DNA of 64,000 nucleotides from Thermodesulfobacteriota bacterium (GCA_028278625.1 JANQDY010000088.1:1-64000), one strand, 5' to 3'. Shown: positions 7,003-15,895, numbered from the stretch's first letter. Notes: a model not told the origin generated them from the letters alone. A program made the numbers and translations.

Positions 7003-8235
7003 TTATTGCCCTCTTTCAAGGCCGCTAGGCACCTGCCTTCGAAATGGAATAACATTTCCGGTTCGAAGTCCGTCCAGAAAGTCAGCCCATGACTGCATCA
7101 TTTTTCGCCTTTCCGGTAGATGCTCGGCATGATTGTAAGCACCCCTGACTTTGTTTCTTTCAGTATGCGCAAGCTGTCTTTCAATCACATCTGACGACCA
7201 CCCCTGTTCATGGAGCAAGGTTGACGCCATACCCCGGAAGCCGTGCCCCGTCATTTGGTCTTTTGTGTATCCCATGCGCCTGAGCGCCGCATTGACGGTA
7301 TTGTTCGATATTGGTTTGGCGGTACTTCTGAGGGAAGGATAAACATATCGTCCATCACCGGTAATGGGTTTGATCTGTTTTAGAATATCGATGGCTTGTC
7401 TTGATAGGGGCACAATATGGGGGGCTTTCATTTTCATCTTTTCCGCGGGAATTTTCCATTCAGCATTGTCCAAGTCAATTTCAGACCATTCGGCATGCCG
7501 CAATTCCCCTGGTCTAACAAACACCAAAGGGGCAAGCTTAAGGGCGCAAATGGTTACAATGTGGCCTTCATAACCATCAATGGCCCTGAGAAGCGCTCCG
7601 ACTCTTTTTGGGTCGGTCACCGCAGCCATGTTTGTTGTCTTCACTGGGGAGAGCGCCCCCTTAAGGTCCCCGCTGGGATCACGTTCGGCTCTCCCGGTGG
7701 CTATGGCATACCGAAACACCTGGCCGCATGTTTGCTTTGCTGTATGGGCTGAATAGACAGCCCCACGCCGTTCAATCTTCCTGAGGGCATCCAACAATTC
7801 CGGGGCAGAAATAAGTTTAACAGGTCTGTTTCCGATAATTGGGAATATGTCCCGTTCAAGGCGTCGAATTACCCGTTTAGAATGCTCATGACTCCATACG
7901 CTTTCCTGTTTTTGAAACCATTCACGCGCGATATTCTCGAAGGTATTGGCTGACAGTTCCTTTTTGAGCGCATTCAATTCATGCTTGTATTGCATCGGAT
8001 CAACCCCTTGTGCAAGCCGTTTCCTCGCCTCGTCTCGGGCATGTCGCGCGCCGGACAATGACACATCAGGATAGACCCCCAAGGCCATGGTTTTCCGTTT
8101 TCCCGTAAAGCGATAATCAAGCCTGAAATATTTACCGGATTTTTTTACCAGCACATAAAGGCCCCGTTCATCATAGAGCTTATACTGTCTATCTTTGGCT
8201 TTTGCCTTGCGGATCTTGACGTCAGTAAGTGGCAT
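7003..8235 (-). CDS. int: P4-type tyrosine integrase
   Basis: 410 residues. The N-terminal 85 residues are the integrase arm-binding domain (DUF4102: MPLTDVKIRKAK...LYDERGLYVLV...GKRKTMALGVYPDVSL). A core-binding domain follows (about 100-200), then the catalytic domain with R241 (RPGELRHAEW), K270, H331-x-x-R334 (HGFR), H357 and the nucleophile Y367 (GAYNHA), so all catalytic residues are present. It should catalyse integration and excision at the tRNA-Leu gene lying 180 bp away. It is transcribed away from the tRNA, and the nested CGGTA repeats immediately upstream may be arm sites or autoregulatory operators. Confidence 0.95.
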   Translation of the reverse strand: MPLTDVKIRKAKAKDRQYKLYDERGLYVLVKKSGKYFRLDYRFTGKRKTMALGVYPDVSLSGARHARDEARKRLAQGVDPMQYKHELNALKKELSANTFENIAREWFQKQESVWSHEHSKRVIRRLERDIFPIIGNRPVKLISAPELLDALRKIERRGAVYSAHTAKQTCGQVFRYAIATGRAERDPSGDLKGALSPVKTTNMAAVTDPKRVGALLRAIDGYEGHIVTICALKLAPLVFVRPGELRHAEWSEIDLDNAEWKIPAEKMKMKAPHIVPLSRQAIDILKQIKPITGDGRYVYPSLRSTAKPISNNTVNAALRRMGYTKDQMTGHGFRGMASTLLHEQGWSSDVIERQLAHTERNKVRGAYNHAEHLPERRKMMQSWADFLDGLRTGNVIPFRRQVPSGLERGQ

Positions 8236-8248
8236 ATTGGCCCCCTTT

Positions 8249-8300
8249 TGACGGTATCAAAAATAGCGGTATTTGCAAGTACCGCAACCTTGTACCGTCA
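8249..8300. repeat. Nested CGGTA inverted repeats upstream of integrase
   Basis: TGACGGTA (8249-8256) and GCGGTA (8266-8271) are mirrored by TACCGC (8280-8285) and TACCGTCA (8293-8300), giving two nested inverted repeats centred near 8275. The set lies between the integrase start and the attachment region, as expected for arm-type integrase/Xis sites or an int operator. Confidence 0.55.
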
Positions 8301-8344
8301 CAAAACCATGGCTTTCAGTAGACCTTATGGGAACATATAGGCAC

Positions 8345-8379
8345 AAAAAAACCCTGATTGTCAAGTGATAATCAGGGTT
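8345..8379 (-). terminator. Terminator downstream of tRNA-Leu
   Basis: AACCCTGATT and AATCAGGGTT (8350-8359, 8370-8379) form a perfect 10-bp stem with a 10-nt loop. On the minus strand it is followed by a seven-T run, so it ends the tRNA transcript; on the plus strand TTT also follows, so it may work both ways. It lies on the element side of the tRNA end. Confidence 0.8.
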
Positions 8380-8414
8380 TCTTAGATCTCCTTGGATTCC
8401 ACTGGAACCCAATG

Positions 8415-8502
8415 TGGTGCCTGGGACGAGAATCGAACTCGTACGGTACTTTGTACCGAGGGATTTTAAGTCCCTTGCGTCTACCTATTCCGCCACCCAG
8501 GC
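8415..8502 (-). tRNA. tRNA-Leu (anticodon UAA)
   Basis: 88 nt on the minus strand. Acceptor arm GCCTGGG pairs with CCCAGGC, discriminator A, CCA encoded. The anticodon stem AGGGA/TCCCT encloses the loop CTTAAAA, anticodon TAA. The long variable arm (CGGTAC...GTACCG) and the TTCGATTC T-loop fit a class II leucine tRNA. Its 3' end is the apparent integration target of the element to the left. Confidence 0.95.
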
Positions 8503-8512
8503 AAGGTGGATA

Positions 8513-8541
8513 TTTTTATATTTCGCCTGAGCTGGTGTCAA
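8513..8541 (-). promoter_or_regulatory. tRNA-Leu promoter
   Basis: Minus strand TTGACA (8541-8536), 17-bp spacer, TAAAAA (8518-8513), placing the start only a few bases ahead of the mature tRNA 5' end. Confidence 0.55.
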
Positions 8542-8660
8542 GCCCTTAATGGCCGTCAATAATCCCTTGTTCAAAAAGGCTGCTTCGGTTATCTTTAACT
8601 GTTCCCATGATTCGCTGCAAAAAATGATCTCGATGGTGAAGAGGTGTTTAAAAGGGTGTC

Positions 8661-9752
8661 ATGACTGAACACGCCAATGATAAACGGATTGTTTTTTTTG
8701 GCTGCCACATGGACTGTGACGAAAGGGATGCGTCGGTGAAGGAAAAACTGGCCGCCGCGTCCCGCGCACACCCTGTGGATGATCCCTACACTGCCGTTAT
8801 GGGCTTCATTCGAAGGGAAATGGACCAGTCCCGCTACGAAGAAATCGGATCCCTCGAGGTACCGGGGTGGCTTGACCCGGTCCCCGGTGCGCAAGAGAGG
8901 GAAAATATCAATGTGGAGAATTTCGTCAAGTTCATCGATGGCGATGGGTGCAGAACCTTTGCCGAGATGATCGGTGAACACGTGATTGAGAAAATCTACC
9001 CGGAAATCCCCTGCTTGCTGGCCGTGGATCACTCACTGACCGGTGGCGTGCTCAAGCGGCTGGCGGATCTCACTGCTCCCGAAGAAATAAGTCTCGTGGT
9101 TCTGGACAGTCACACCGATACCCTGACCGCGCCCCTTTTATATGATATCATCTCTTACGATATGGAAGCCAACCCCGACTCCCTATACGATGCCGATGAC
9201 CCCTATCTGAAAGATCGCCCGGCATCCTACAATGCCTCGTCCTTTCTTTTTCATGTTCTGGCGGAAGGCATCATCCAGCCAAAGAATCTTTATGTCGTTG
9301 GTATTGGGGATTATCCGCCCAAACACGCCTTCAGGATTAAGGATGAGCGCATCAAACGGTATACCGGGCATTTTACGGGCATGAAGAAGAAGGGTGTCAC
9401 CCTGATTACCAAAAAGGAATTAATGAGCAGTCCTAAAAAGGTACGAAGTATTTTGAAAGGGATCAGCACGCCCCACATGTATGTGTCCGTGGACATGGAT
9501 GTGGGCGCCGGAAACGCACTTAACGGCGTTCGCTTTACAAATCGCAGGGGCCTGAATGAAAAGCAGATCTACGGCATCTGCCACATGCTGAATGAACCGA
9601 GGGCCGCCGGTGTGAATCTTATCGGTGTGGATCTTATGGAATTCAACCCCAGGTCGGCTGACCCGGTCTCCGGATTTCGTGGTGACCGAACGTACCGAAT
9701 TGCTGCGAACCTCATTCGAAAACTCTGTTTCGGATGTGAGCCGATCGTATGA
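8661..9752 (+). CDS. Arginase/agmatinase-fold (ureohydrolase) protein with altered metal site
   Basis: 363 residues with the order of ureohydrolase motifs: AVDHSLTGG, then LDSHTDTL in the place of the DAHxD metal motif, then VSVDMDVGAGNA in the place of SxDxDxxDP, then LIGVDLMEFNP with the late Glu. The fold is therefore arginase-like. The second motif lacks its usual final Asp and the first has Ser for Ala, so the substrate is unlikely to be plain arginine or agmatine. The N-terminal 120 residues (GCHMDCDERD...) are specific to this version. Start at ATG with AAAAGGG upstream. It stands alone, 115 bp before the Fe-S/cysteine operon. Confidence 0.7.
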   Translation: MTEHANDKRIVFFGCHMDCDERDASVKEKLAAASRAHPVDDPYTAVMGFIRREMDQSRYEEIGSLEVPGWLDPVPGAQERENINVENFVKFIDGDGCRTFAEMIGEHVIEKIYPEIPCLLAVDHSLTGGVLKRLADLTAPEEISLVVLDSHTDTLTAPLLYDIISYDMEANPDSLYDADDPYLKDRPASYNASSFLFHVLAEGIIQPKNLYVVGIGDYPPKHAFRIKDERIKRYTGHFTGMKKKGVTLITKKELMSSPKKVRSILKGISTPHMYVSVDMDVGAGNALNGVRFTNRRGLNEKQIYGICHMLNEPRAAGVNLIGVDLMEFNPRSADPVSGFRGDRTYRIAANLIRKLCFGCEPIV

Positions 9753-9867
9753 AAATGAGCATCGGCGGCCACCCGTTAGCTTCTCTGTTGAGGGGGAATG
9801 ATTTTCGTGTTATCCTGAAAACCTTAAAATAGGCCAAGTTTTTAAACGATGAAAAAAGGAGGGGCCC

Positions 9868-10692
9868 ATGTGGGAATATACCGACAAAGTCAAGGAACAC
9901 TTCCAGAATCCAAAGAATGTGGGTGAGGTTGAAGATGCCGATGGTGTTGCCGAAGTGGGATCCATGTCCTGTGGCGATGCGCTTAAACTGACTTTCAAGA
10001 CCGATAAGGACGGCAAGATTACTGACGCAATGTTCAAAACATTCGGATGTGCCAGTGCCATTGCCTCCTCTTCGGCCCTGACCGAAATGATTAAGGGAAA
10101 AACCATTAGTGAGGCCGAAGAAATCACCAATGAAGATATTGCCAACTACCTGGGCGGGCTTCCTAAAGAAAAAATGCATTGTTCTGTTCTGGGTCAGCAG
10201 GCGCTGGCCCAGGCCATCGCCCATTACAAGGGGGAGGCCATAGCGGAAAAGGAAGGGGAAATCGTCTGTGAGTGTTTTGGGATTACGGATAAAGAAATTG
10301 AAAATGCCGTCAGGGAGAACAATCTTCTGACCATTGAGGATGTCACCAATTATACCAAAGCCGGGGGCGGTTGTGAGAATTGCCACGACGCCATTTTAGA
10401 GATCATCCAGAAAGTGAGGGGAGAAGAGGGGAAGGCCCCGGCGCCGCCGCCCATGAGCAACATGCAGAAGATCAAGAAGATCGAAGAAACCATTTCCAAA
10501 GAGATCAGCCCTTCTCTGAAACAGGATGGCGGTGATATTGAACTGGTGGATGTGGTGGGCAACCGGGTTCTGGTCAAAATGCAGGGAAGTTGTGCCGTAT
10601 GCAAGGCTTCTCAGCAGACCCTCAAGAACTTTGTGGAAGCTAAACTCAGGGAATTCGTTTGGCCGGACCTGGTGGTGGAGGAGGTGATCTGA
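9868..10692 (+). CDS. nifU: NifU, full-length Fe-S scaffold protein
   Basis: 274 residues with all three NifU modules: an IscU-type scaffold with C35, C61 and C105; a central [2Fe-2S] BFD-like domain with C134, C136, C169 and C172; and a C-terminal NifU domain with the C242-x-x-C245 pair. It receives sulfur from NifS and assembles [2Fe-2S]/[4Fe-4S] clusters for transfer to apoproteins. Anaerobes often use NifUS as their general Fe-S system, and no nitrogenase genes are seen here. AAAAGGAGGGG precedes the ATG. First gene of a four-gene operon; its TGA overlaps the nifS ATG by one base. Confidence 0.95.
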   Translation: MWEYTDKVKEHFQNPKNVGEVEDADGVAEVGSMSCGDALKLTFKTDKDGKITDAMFKTFGCASAIASSSALTEMIKGKTISEAEEITNEDIANYLGGLPKEKMHCSVLGQQALAQAIAHYKGEAIAEKEGEIVCECFGITDKEIENAVRENNLLTIEDVTNYTKAGGGCENCHDAILEIIQKVRGEEGKAPAPPPMSNMQKIKKIEETISKEISPSLKQDGGDIELVDVVGNRVLVKMQGSCAVCKASQQTLKNFVEAKLREFVWPDLVVEEVI

Positions 10693-11885
10693 TGAAAGCA
10701 ATCTACCTTGACAACAATGCCACGACCCGGGTGGCTCCGGAAGTGCTGGAAGAGATGATGCCTTATCTTGGGGAGCTTTACGGGAACCCTTCGAGCGCTC
10801 ACACCTTTGGCGGACAGGTGGGCAAGAAGATTCGGGAAGCCCGTGAAAGGGCGGCTGAACTTCTTGGGGTAGATCCCGGGGAAATCCTGTTTACCAGTTG
10901 CGGATCGGAAAGCGATAATGCCGCCATACGGTCCGCCCTGGAGCAGAACCCCGAAAAACGGCACATCGTGACCAGCCGCGTGGAGCATCCGGCCATTAAA
11001 TCCTACTGCGATCATCTCGTCGAAAACGGCTGTAGCGTTACGGAGGTTCCGGTCGACAAAGAGGGAAACCTTGATATGGCGGCTTACGAGGAGAGCCTGA
11101 CGCCGGATACGGCAATTGCCACCATCATGTGGGGCAACAATGAAACAGGCGTTATCTTTCCCGTTGAACAGGCCGCTGCCCTGGCAAAGGATCGGGGGAT
11201 CCTGTTTCACTCTGACGGTGTACAGGTGGCGGGCAAGATCCCTATCAACATGAAGGAGAATCAAATAGACATGCTGTCTCTCTCCGGGCATAAGCTTCAT
11301 GCGCCCAAAGGCGTGGGAATCCTCTATGTTCGAAAAGGGGTCCCCTTCACCCCCTTTATCATCGGAGGGCATCAGGAGATGGGCCGACGCGGCGGCACGG
11401 AAAATGTGGCCGGCATCATCGGCCTGGGGAAGGCATGTCAGCTGGCAGTGGCCAACATGGCGGATGAAAACACGCGGGTGAAAGGCCTAAGAGATAAATT
11501 GGAGCGGGAGATGCTTCAAAGGATTCCCAAAACGCGCGTCAATGGCGGACAGGCGGAACGCCTCCCCAATACCAGCAATATCAGTTTTGAATTTATTGAA
11601 GGTGAATCCATACTACTGCAAATGGACGGCTACGGGATCTGCGCATCCTCCGGTTCGGCCTGTACTTCCGGGTCCCTTCAGCCTTCCCATGTGCTTCGCG
11701 CAATGGGGGTTCCTTTTACCATGGCCCATGGGTCCATCCGTTTCAGTTTGAGCATTTACAACAGGGCGGAAGAGATCGACTTTGTGATTGAAACCATGCC
11801 CCCGATCATTGAAAGGCTGAGGGCCCTTTCTCCATTCTGGGATGAAAAAGCCGGTAGCTGCGGCGCTGATAAAATGCCTTTTTAA
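10692..11885 (+). CDS. nifS: NifS, cysteine desulfurase
   Basis: 397 residues from the ATG overlapping the nifU stop; GGAGGAGGTG lies just upstream, so the longer frame from 10659 is rejected. A PLP-dependent class V aminotransferase fold: YLDNNATTR opening, K201 in SGHKLH as the PLP lysine, and the persulfide Cys C324 in SSGSACTSGS. It converts cysteine to alanine plus enzyme-bound persulfide and feeds NifU. cysE and cysK follow directly, so the operon couples cysteine production to sulfur mobilisation. Confidence 0.95.
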   Translation: MKAIYLDNNATTRVAPEVLEEMMPYLGELYGNPSSAHTFGGQVGKKIREARERAAELLGVDPGEILFTSCGSESDNAAIRSALEQNPEKRHIVTSRVEHPAIKSYCDHLVENGCSVTEVPVDKEGNLDMAAYEESLTPDTAIATIMWGNNETGVIFPVEQAAALAKDRGILFHSDGVQVAGKIPINMKENQIDMLSLSGHKLHAPKGVGILYVRKGVPFTPFIIGGHQEMGRRGGTENVAGIIGLGKACQLAVANMADENTRVKGLRDKLEREMLQRIPKTRVNGGQAERLPNTSNISFEFIEGESILLQMDGYGICASSGSACTSGSLQPSHVLRAMGVPFTMAHGSIRFSLSIYNRAEEIDFVIETMPPIIERLRALSPFWDEKAGSCGADKMPF

Positions 11886-11891
11886 AGACCC

Positions 11892-12857
11892 ATGGAAACG
11901 GATTCAAGAAAAGACCAGTGCGAAATAGAGAGGGACACCTCAAAAAAATTCCGGAGTGAGATACCTGGTATTGTTGAGGAGTTGGTGTATTCCTGCGGTC
12001 GCGATGACTGCTTTGATCACATCGGTTTGGAACCCATTACATCCAGAGAGGCGATCGTTGATCTCCTGCACCGGGCCTTCCGCATACTATATCCGGGCTA
12101 TTTCATTCAGAAACGGGTGGACGAGATCAATCTGGGCTACTATTTTGGTCAGGAAATCACCGAATTTTTTGAGATTCTTTCCCAGGAGATCGCCCTGGCG
12201 GTTCGTCACGACTGCGTTCGGTATGAACAGCCTTGCAGCCTTTGCAGGGATCGGGGCGAGGAGGCGGCCATCTACTTCGGCAAGGAGATGCATCGGATCA
12301 GAAGGCTGCTGGCTAAAGACATCACGGCCGCACGGGAAGGGGATCCGGCGGCCATCAGCTTTGATGAGATCATATTCAGCTATCCGGGGCTCTATGCCAT
12401 TACGGTCTATCGAATCGCTCACCAGCTTTTTGAACAGGGGATTCCGCTAATCCCCCGCATCATGACCGAATACGCCCACAGCCGCACGGGAATTGACATC
12501 CATCCCGGCGCCCATATCGGCGAGAGCTTTTTTATCGATCACGGGACCGGTGTCGTAGTGGGAGAGACAGCACGGATCGGAAATCGGGTTCGTCTTTACC
12601 AGGGTGTCACCCTGGGAGCGCTGTCGATTCCAAAGGAAAAGGTGAAGCACCTCAAAAGCCGCAAGCGCCATCCAACCATTGAGGATGATGTCATCATCTA
12701 TGCCGGCAGCACCATCCTGGGCGGCGATACCGTTATCGGCGCCCGGTCGGTGATCGGGGGCAATGTATGGCTGACCGAATCGGTCCCCCCGGATACGTTG
12801 GTTTTCGCCAAAAAACCTCAACTGGAATTCAAGGAGCGGGCATCCAGGAATTCATGA
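11892..12857 (+). CDS. cysE: Serine O-acetyltransferase
   Basis: 321 residues. The N-terminal 165 residues are a helical domain; from about 170 the CysE core follows, with [29 protein letters not shown], the left-handed beta-helix hexapeptide repeats and the catalytic His of DHGTG. It makes O-acetylserine from serine and acetyl-CoA for CysK. It is longer at the N-terminus than E. coli CysE (273), like the SrpH/EpsC-type enzymes of anaerobes. It starts 6 bp after nifS, and cysK follows 24 bp downstream. Confidence 0.92.
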   Translation: METDSRKDQCEIERDTSKKFRSEIPGIVEELVYSCGRDDCFDHIGLEPITSREAIVDLLHRAFRILYPGYFIQKRVDEINLGYYFGQEITEFFEILSQEIALAVRHDCVRYEQPCSLCRDRGEEAAIYFGKEMHRIRRLLAKDITAAREGDPAAISFDEIIFSYPGLYAITVYRIAHQLFEQGIPLIPRIMTEYAHSRTGIDIHPGAHIGESFFIDHGTGVVVGETARIGNRVRLYQGVTLGALSIPKEKVKHLKSRKRHPTIEDDVIIYAGSTILGGDTVIGARSVIGGNVWLTESVPPDTLVFAKKPQLEFKERASRNS

Positions 12858-12881
12858 AGGGTGCGAAGGGAGTTTTAACCA

Positions 12882-13808
12882 ATGGCAAATATATATTCCC
12901 ACATATCCAATACCATCGGATGCACCCCCCTGGTTCGCCTTGATGCCATTGTTCAAGGGTTGGCGGCCGACATCCTCGTGAAGCTTGAATTCCGGAACCC
13001 ATTGGGCAGCGTGAAAGACCGCATTGCGCTGTCTATGATTGAAACCGGGGAGAAAGAGGGGTCGGTGACAAAAGATACCATGATCGTGGAACCGACCAGC
13101 GGCAATACGGGTATCGGATTGGCGTTTGTCTGTGCTATTAAGGGGCACAAACTGACCCTTACCATGCCGGATACCATGAGCATTGAAAGGCGGAAGTTGT
13201 TGAAACATCTGGGCGCCCGGCTGGTTTTGACACCGGGGGCCGACGGAATGAAAGGGGCCATTCAAAGAGCCAAGGAGATTGTTTCGGAAACTAAAGACGC
13301 CTATATGCCCGACCAATTCTCCAATCCCGCCAACCCTGAAATTCATCGGAAAACCACGGCGGAAGAGATCTGGCAGGATACGGAAGGAAGAGTGGATCTG
13401 TTTGTGGCGGGCGTCGGTACCGGAGGGACCATTACCGGTGTTTCAGAAGTGATCAAGGAAAGAAAGCCGGAATTCAGATCCATTGCCGTGGAACCGGCCG
13501 ATTCACCCGTTCTATCAGGTGGCAGTCCGGGACCCCATAAAATCCAGGGGATCGGTGCCGGATTTGTGCCGAATGTCCTTAATCGGCAAATCATTGATGA
13601 AATCATAACCGTCACAAATGATGAAGCCTTTGAGACGGCGCGGAAGATGGCCAAGTTGGAAGGGATTCTGTGCGGCATATCTTCGGGCGCAGCCGTACAC
13701 GCTGCCCTTAAAGCGGCTCGAAATCCTGAAAACGAGGGCAAAACCATTGTAACCGTCTTGCCCAGCACGGGAGAGCGCTACCTGAGCACACCGCTGTTTC
13801 TATCCTGA
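12882..13808 (+). CDS. cysK: Cysteine synthase A (O-acetylserine sulfhydrylase)
   Basis: 308 residues, the usual CysK length. PLP lysine K45 in GSVKDR, the substrate loop TSGNTG (72-77), the phosphate-binding [10 protein letters not shown] and the late [10 protein letters not shown] are all present. It joins O-acetylserine and sulfide to give cysteine, the substrate of NifS encoded upstream. Last gene of the operon; its 3' end overlaps the convergent AI-2E family gene by 9 bp. Confidence 0.95.
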   Translation: MANIYSHISNTIGCTPLVRLDAIVQGLAADILVKLEFRNPLGSVKDRIALSMIETGEKEGSVTKDTMIVEPTSGNTGIGLAFVCAIKGHKLTLTMPDTMSIERRKLLKHLGARLVLTPGADGMKGAIQRAKEIVSETKDAYMPDQFSNPANPEIHRKTTAEEIWQDTEGRVDLFVAGVGTGGTITGVSEVIKERKPEFRSIAVEPADSPVLSGGSPGPHKIQGIGAGFVPNVLNRQIIDEIITVTNDEAFETARKMAKLEGILCGISSGAAVHAALKAARNPENEGKTIVTVLPSTGERYLSTPLFLS

Positions 13809-14888
13809 TGATTTATCTTTCACTCCCGTGGCTTTTCTGATGGGCAGTATATCCCGGAATGTCTCACCGTAGATCTCCCAAATGGTCATGAAAAGTCCCG
13901 CGATGATGGGTCCGATAATAAACCCGATGAAGCCGAACATGGCGATCCCACCAAGGGTTCCCAGAAGAATCAGCAAATCATGCATTTCCGTGTCTTTGCC
14001 CACCAATCGGGGCCTTAGAAAATTGTCGATGCCTCCCACGACAACACCGCAAAACAGCATCAGTCCGATACCCTTGTAGTAATGGCCGCCGGCAATCAGA
14101 ACAATGCCGACGGGCCCCCACACCAGGCCGCTGCCGATTCCCGGAATGATGGATAAAACCGCCATGATGGCACCCCAAAAAACAGCGCTGGGGATGCCCA
14201 CTGCCCAGAGGGCCATTCCGGCCAGCCCTCCCTGGATGATGCCGATCACAGCGGTTCCCTTGAGCGTTGCCCGTGTCACCGACGTGAACCTTTTAAGAAG
14301 TTTCTGCTCCTCCTGATCTTCAAGGGGCACGTAGTAGAGGATCCTTTCAAGCAGTTTATGACCATCCATGAGAAAAAAGAACATGGCGTACAAAAAGATG
14401 AAGAACATGAACAAAAAACTGACCGTTCCCATGGTGAATGAGGAGAGGTTGTCGATGAAGAATTTGCTGATGGTTCCCACAAGCGCTCCGGCTTTTTCAA
14501 AAATCAGCTCACGGTATGGGGCGATACGTTCATAGAATGGGATTTTTTCAAGGAGTTTGGTCAGCGATCCAGGTTGGGCGATCTGATGCTGAATCCATGG
14601 GGTCACCGATTCTCCCACTTTGATGGCTTGGGAAACAATAATCCCCAGGAGGGCCACCAGGGGGATCAACACCAGGATAAACATGAGCAGCAGCGTTGTA
14701 AGGGAAGCCAGGCCCCGTCGTCCTCCGTACCACCGTTCAAAACGTTTATACAGGGGATGGACCATGGCCGAGGAGAGGGCCGCCAGAAAAAGGGCCATCA
14801 GAAAATCGCGTATCATCGACAGAAAAAGCGCTGAAATGGCCAGGAGCAGCAGTATCAGGACAAATCTACCGACGGTTTCCTTTTTCAT
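13800..14888 (-). CDS. AI-2E family (PerM/YdiK-type) membrane transporter
   Basis: 362 residues with the family layout: two N-terminal helices (about 8-30), a third near 62-87, a long extramembrane segment (about 90-150), and a C-terminal bundle of helices with the conserved [21 protein letters not shown] and [10 protein letters not shown] stretches. Family members are membrane exporters or channels of varied substrate; which one is not visible. It is the last gene of a leftward operon with DUF948 and YtxH proteins, four bases after the DUF948 stop. Confidence 0.88.
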   Translation of the reverse strand: MKKETVGRFVLILLLLAISALFLSMIRDFLMALFLAALSSAMVHPLYKRFERWYGGRRGLASLTTLLLMFILVLIPLVALLGIIVSQAIKVGESVTPWIQHQIAQPGSLTKLLEKIPFYERIAPYRELIFEKAGALVGTISKFFIDNLSSFTMGTVSFLFMFFIFLYAMFFFLMDGHKLLERILYYVPLEDQEEQKLLKRFTSVTRATLKGTAVIGIIQGGLAGMALWAVGIPSAVFWGAIMAVLSIIPGIGSGLVWGPVGIVLIAGGHYYKGIGLMLFCGVVVGGIDNFLRPRLVGKDTEMHDLLILLGTLGGIAMFGFIGFIIGPIIAGLFMTIWEIYGETFRDILPIRKATGVKDKSSG

Positions 14889-14892
14889 TATC

Positions 14893-15276
14893 TCATTTTC
14901 TAAACAGGGTCTGCCAGAAAATCCGTCCCCCTTTTACCAGAGCGGAGAGGAAGGCTGTCAGTTCCAGAAGGGGTTCCTGAATCCGTTCCTCGATCATGCG
15001 CTCGAATTCCTTAAGATTGCGGGCAGTCTCCTTCACATGGTCCAGGCTTTCGCCAACCTTGTCCAGCTCCTTCTGGACGGTGTTGAGTATCCCTTTTATT
15101 TCGGTGGCAATGCGGGTGATATCATGACTGATGGGTGTCAATTGCATTCTGGCGGTTTCGAGAAATTTCTGTGCTTCCGTAAAAGCCTTAAACGCTTTGA
15201 TTAGAAACAACACCAGAAAAACGGTATTTAGGAGAAACAGTCCCGCGATCACTGCAACGCTGGTGGAAATTTCCAT
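14893..15276 (-). CDS. DUF948-type membrane-anchored coiled-coil protein
   Basis: 127 residues: one N-terminal transmembrane helix (SVAVIAGLFLLNTVFLVLFL), then a long amphipathic helical region with heptad hydrophobics (about 30-105). This matches DUF948 proteins, which are often paired with YtxH genes, as here (24 bp downstream of one). A structural or stress role at the inner membrane is usually proposed; no enzyme motif is visible. Confidence 0.75.
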   Translation of the reverse strand: MEISTSVAVIAGLFLLNTVFLVLFLIKAFKAFTEAQKFLETARMQLTPISHDITRIATEIKGILNTVQKELDKVGESLDHVKETARNLKEFERMIEERIQEPLLELTAFLSALVKGGRIFWQTLFRK

Positions 15277-15299
15277 AGATTCGATACCTGTAAAAAGAA

Positions 15300-15689
15300 T
15301 CAGGATTTCAGTTCCTTTTCATCCCTGTAGGCGGCAACCCCGGCATGAATGGCCTCTTTGACGCGGCTTTTTTCATTTCTTATGGCATCCTTCCCTTTCT
15401 CATATTTGGATGCAGCCGTCTCTTCCAGTTTTTTGAACTCGGCTTTGGTCTCATTTCTGAAAATTTCCAGCTTCTGCCGCCTTTCAGCGAGCACCTCCTC
15501 GGCCCGTTTAACCGCCTGTTCCAGCTTCAGTTCAACATCGTCTTTTAATTCCCGGCTTCGTTTGGAGATGTCTTCACGCATTTCCCTGCCGGATTTGGGG
15601 GCAAGGAGCAGCGCAGTGATCGCTCCCACCAGGCCCCCAAACAAAAACCCCTTGAAAAAGCCCGAATCTCCTCCTCGACCGTATGCCAT
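15300..15689 (-). CDS. YtxH domain protein
   Basis: 129 residues. A glycine-rich hydrophobic segment (GFFKGFLFGGLVGAITALLLAPKSGREMR) is the hallmark of YtxH proteins; a charged helix with repeated Glu/Lys follows to the end. YtxH family members are associated with general stress in other bacteria. It sits between a ferredoxin and a DUF948 gene in a leftward operon. Confidence 0.85.
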   Translation of the reverse strand: MAYGRGGDSGFFKGFLFGGLVGAITALLLAPKSGREMREDISKRSRELKDDVELKLEQAVKRAEEVLAERRQKLEIFRNETKAEFKKLEETAASKYEKGKDAIRNEKSRVKEAIHAGVAAYRDEKELKS

Positions 15690-15703
15690 TATGGTGTTCT
15701 CCT

Positions 15704-15895
15704 TTATTCTACGATTTCAATGGCATCCGCACCGCACTCCTCGGCGGCACGCCTGACAATCTCCTCATACTTTTCCGGGATTTCGTCAACTTTCACGATT
15801 GATTTCAGTTCGTTTTCATCGTATTCAAACACTTCCGGACAAAGATCATTACAGTTGCGATCTCCCATGCATTGACTTGTTATGATGGCTTTCAT
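15704..15895 (-). CDS. Single-cluster ferredoxin with Asp in the cluster motif
   Basis: 63 residues. C9-x-x-D12-x-x-C15-x3-C19-P and the distal C54 reproduce the layout of Pyrococcus furiosus-type ferredoxins, where Asp replaces the second Cys and the cluster interconverts between [3Fe-4S] and [4Fe-4S]. The Cys that pairs with C19 in a disulfide in that protein is missing here, and the usual Pro after the last Cys is Gly. Electron carrier of unknown partner. AGGAGG precedes the ATG, and it heads the operon with YtxH, DUF948 and AI-2E genes. Confidence 0.88.
   Translation of the reverse strand: MKAIITSQCMGDRNCNDLCPEVFEYDENELKSIVKVDEIPEKYEEIVRRAAEECGADAIEIVE

Larger units (their letters stand above)
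1..8420. mobile_element. Integrated satellite/prophage-like element at tRNA-Leu (integrase end)
   Basis: Everything left of the tRNA-Leu gene reads leftward and has satellite layout: tyrosine integrase next to the tRNA 3' end, a control region with palindromes, a small HTH protein, an AlpA-like regulator, and a primase-helicase with CHC2, TOPRIM and DUF3987 domains, followed by small unknown proteins. No capsid, terminase or tail gene is recognisable in this part. The 3' end of the tRNA is not repeated elsewhere in the first 8 kb, so the distal attachment site must lie outside the window. Satellite (P4/PICI-like) rather than full prophage is an inference from gene order; a prophage early region or an integrative plasmid remains possible. 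Confidence 0.75.

Noticed and set aside
9868..11885. Nitrogenase cluster
   Set aside because: nifU and nifS are present, but no nifHDK, nifE/N or nifB is seen; the neighbours are cysteine genes, so a general Fe-S role is preferred.
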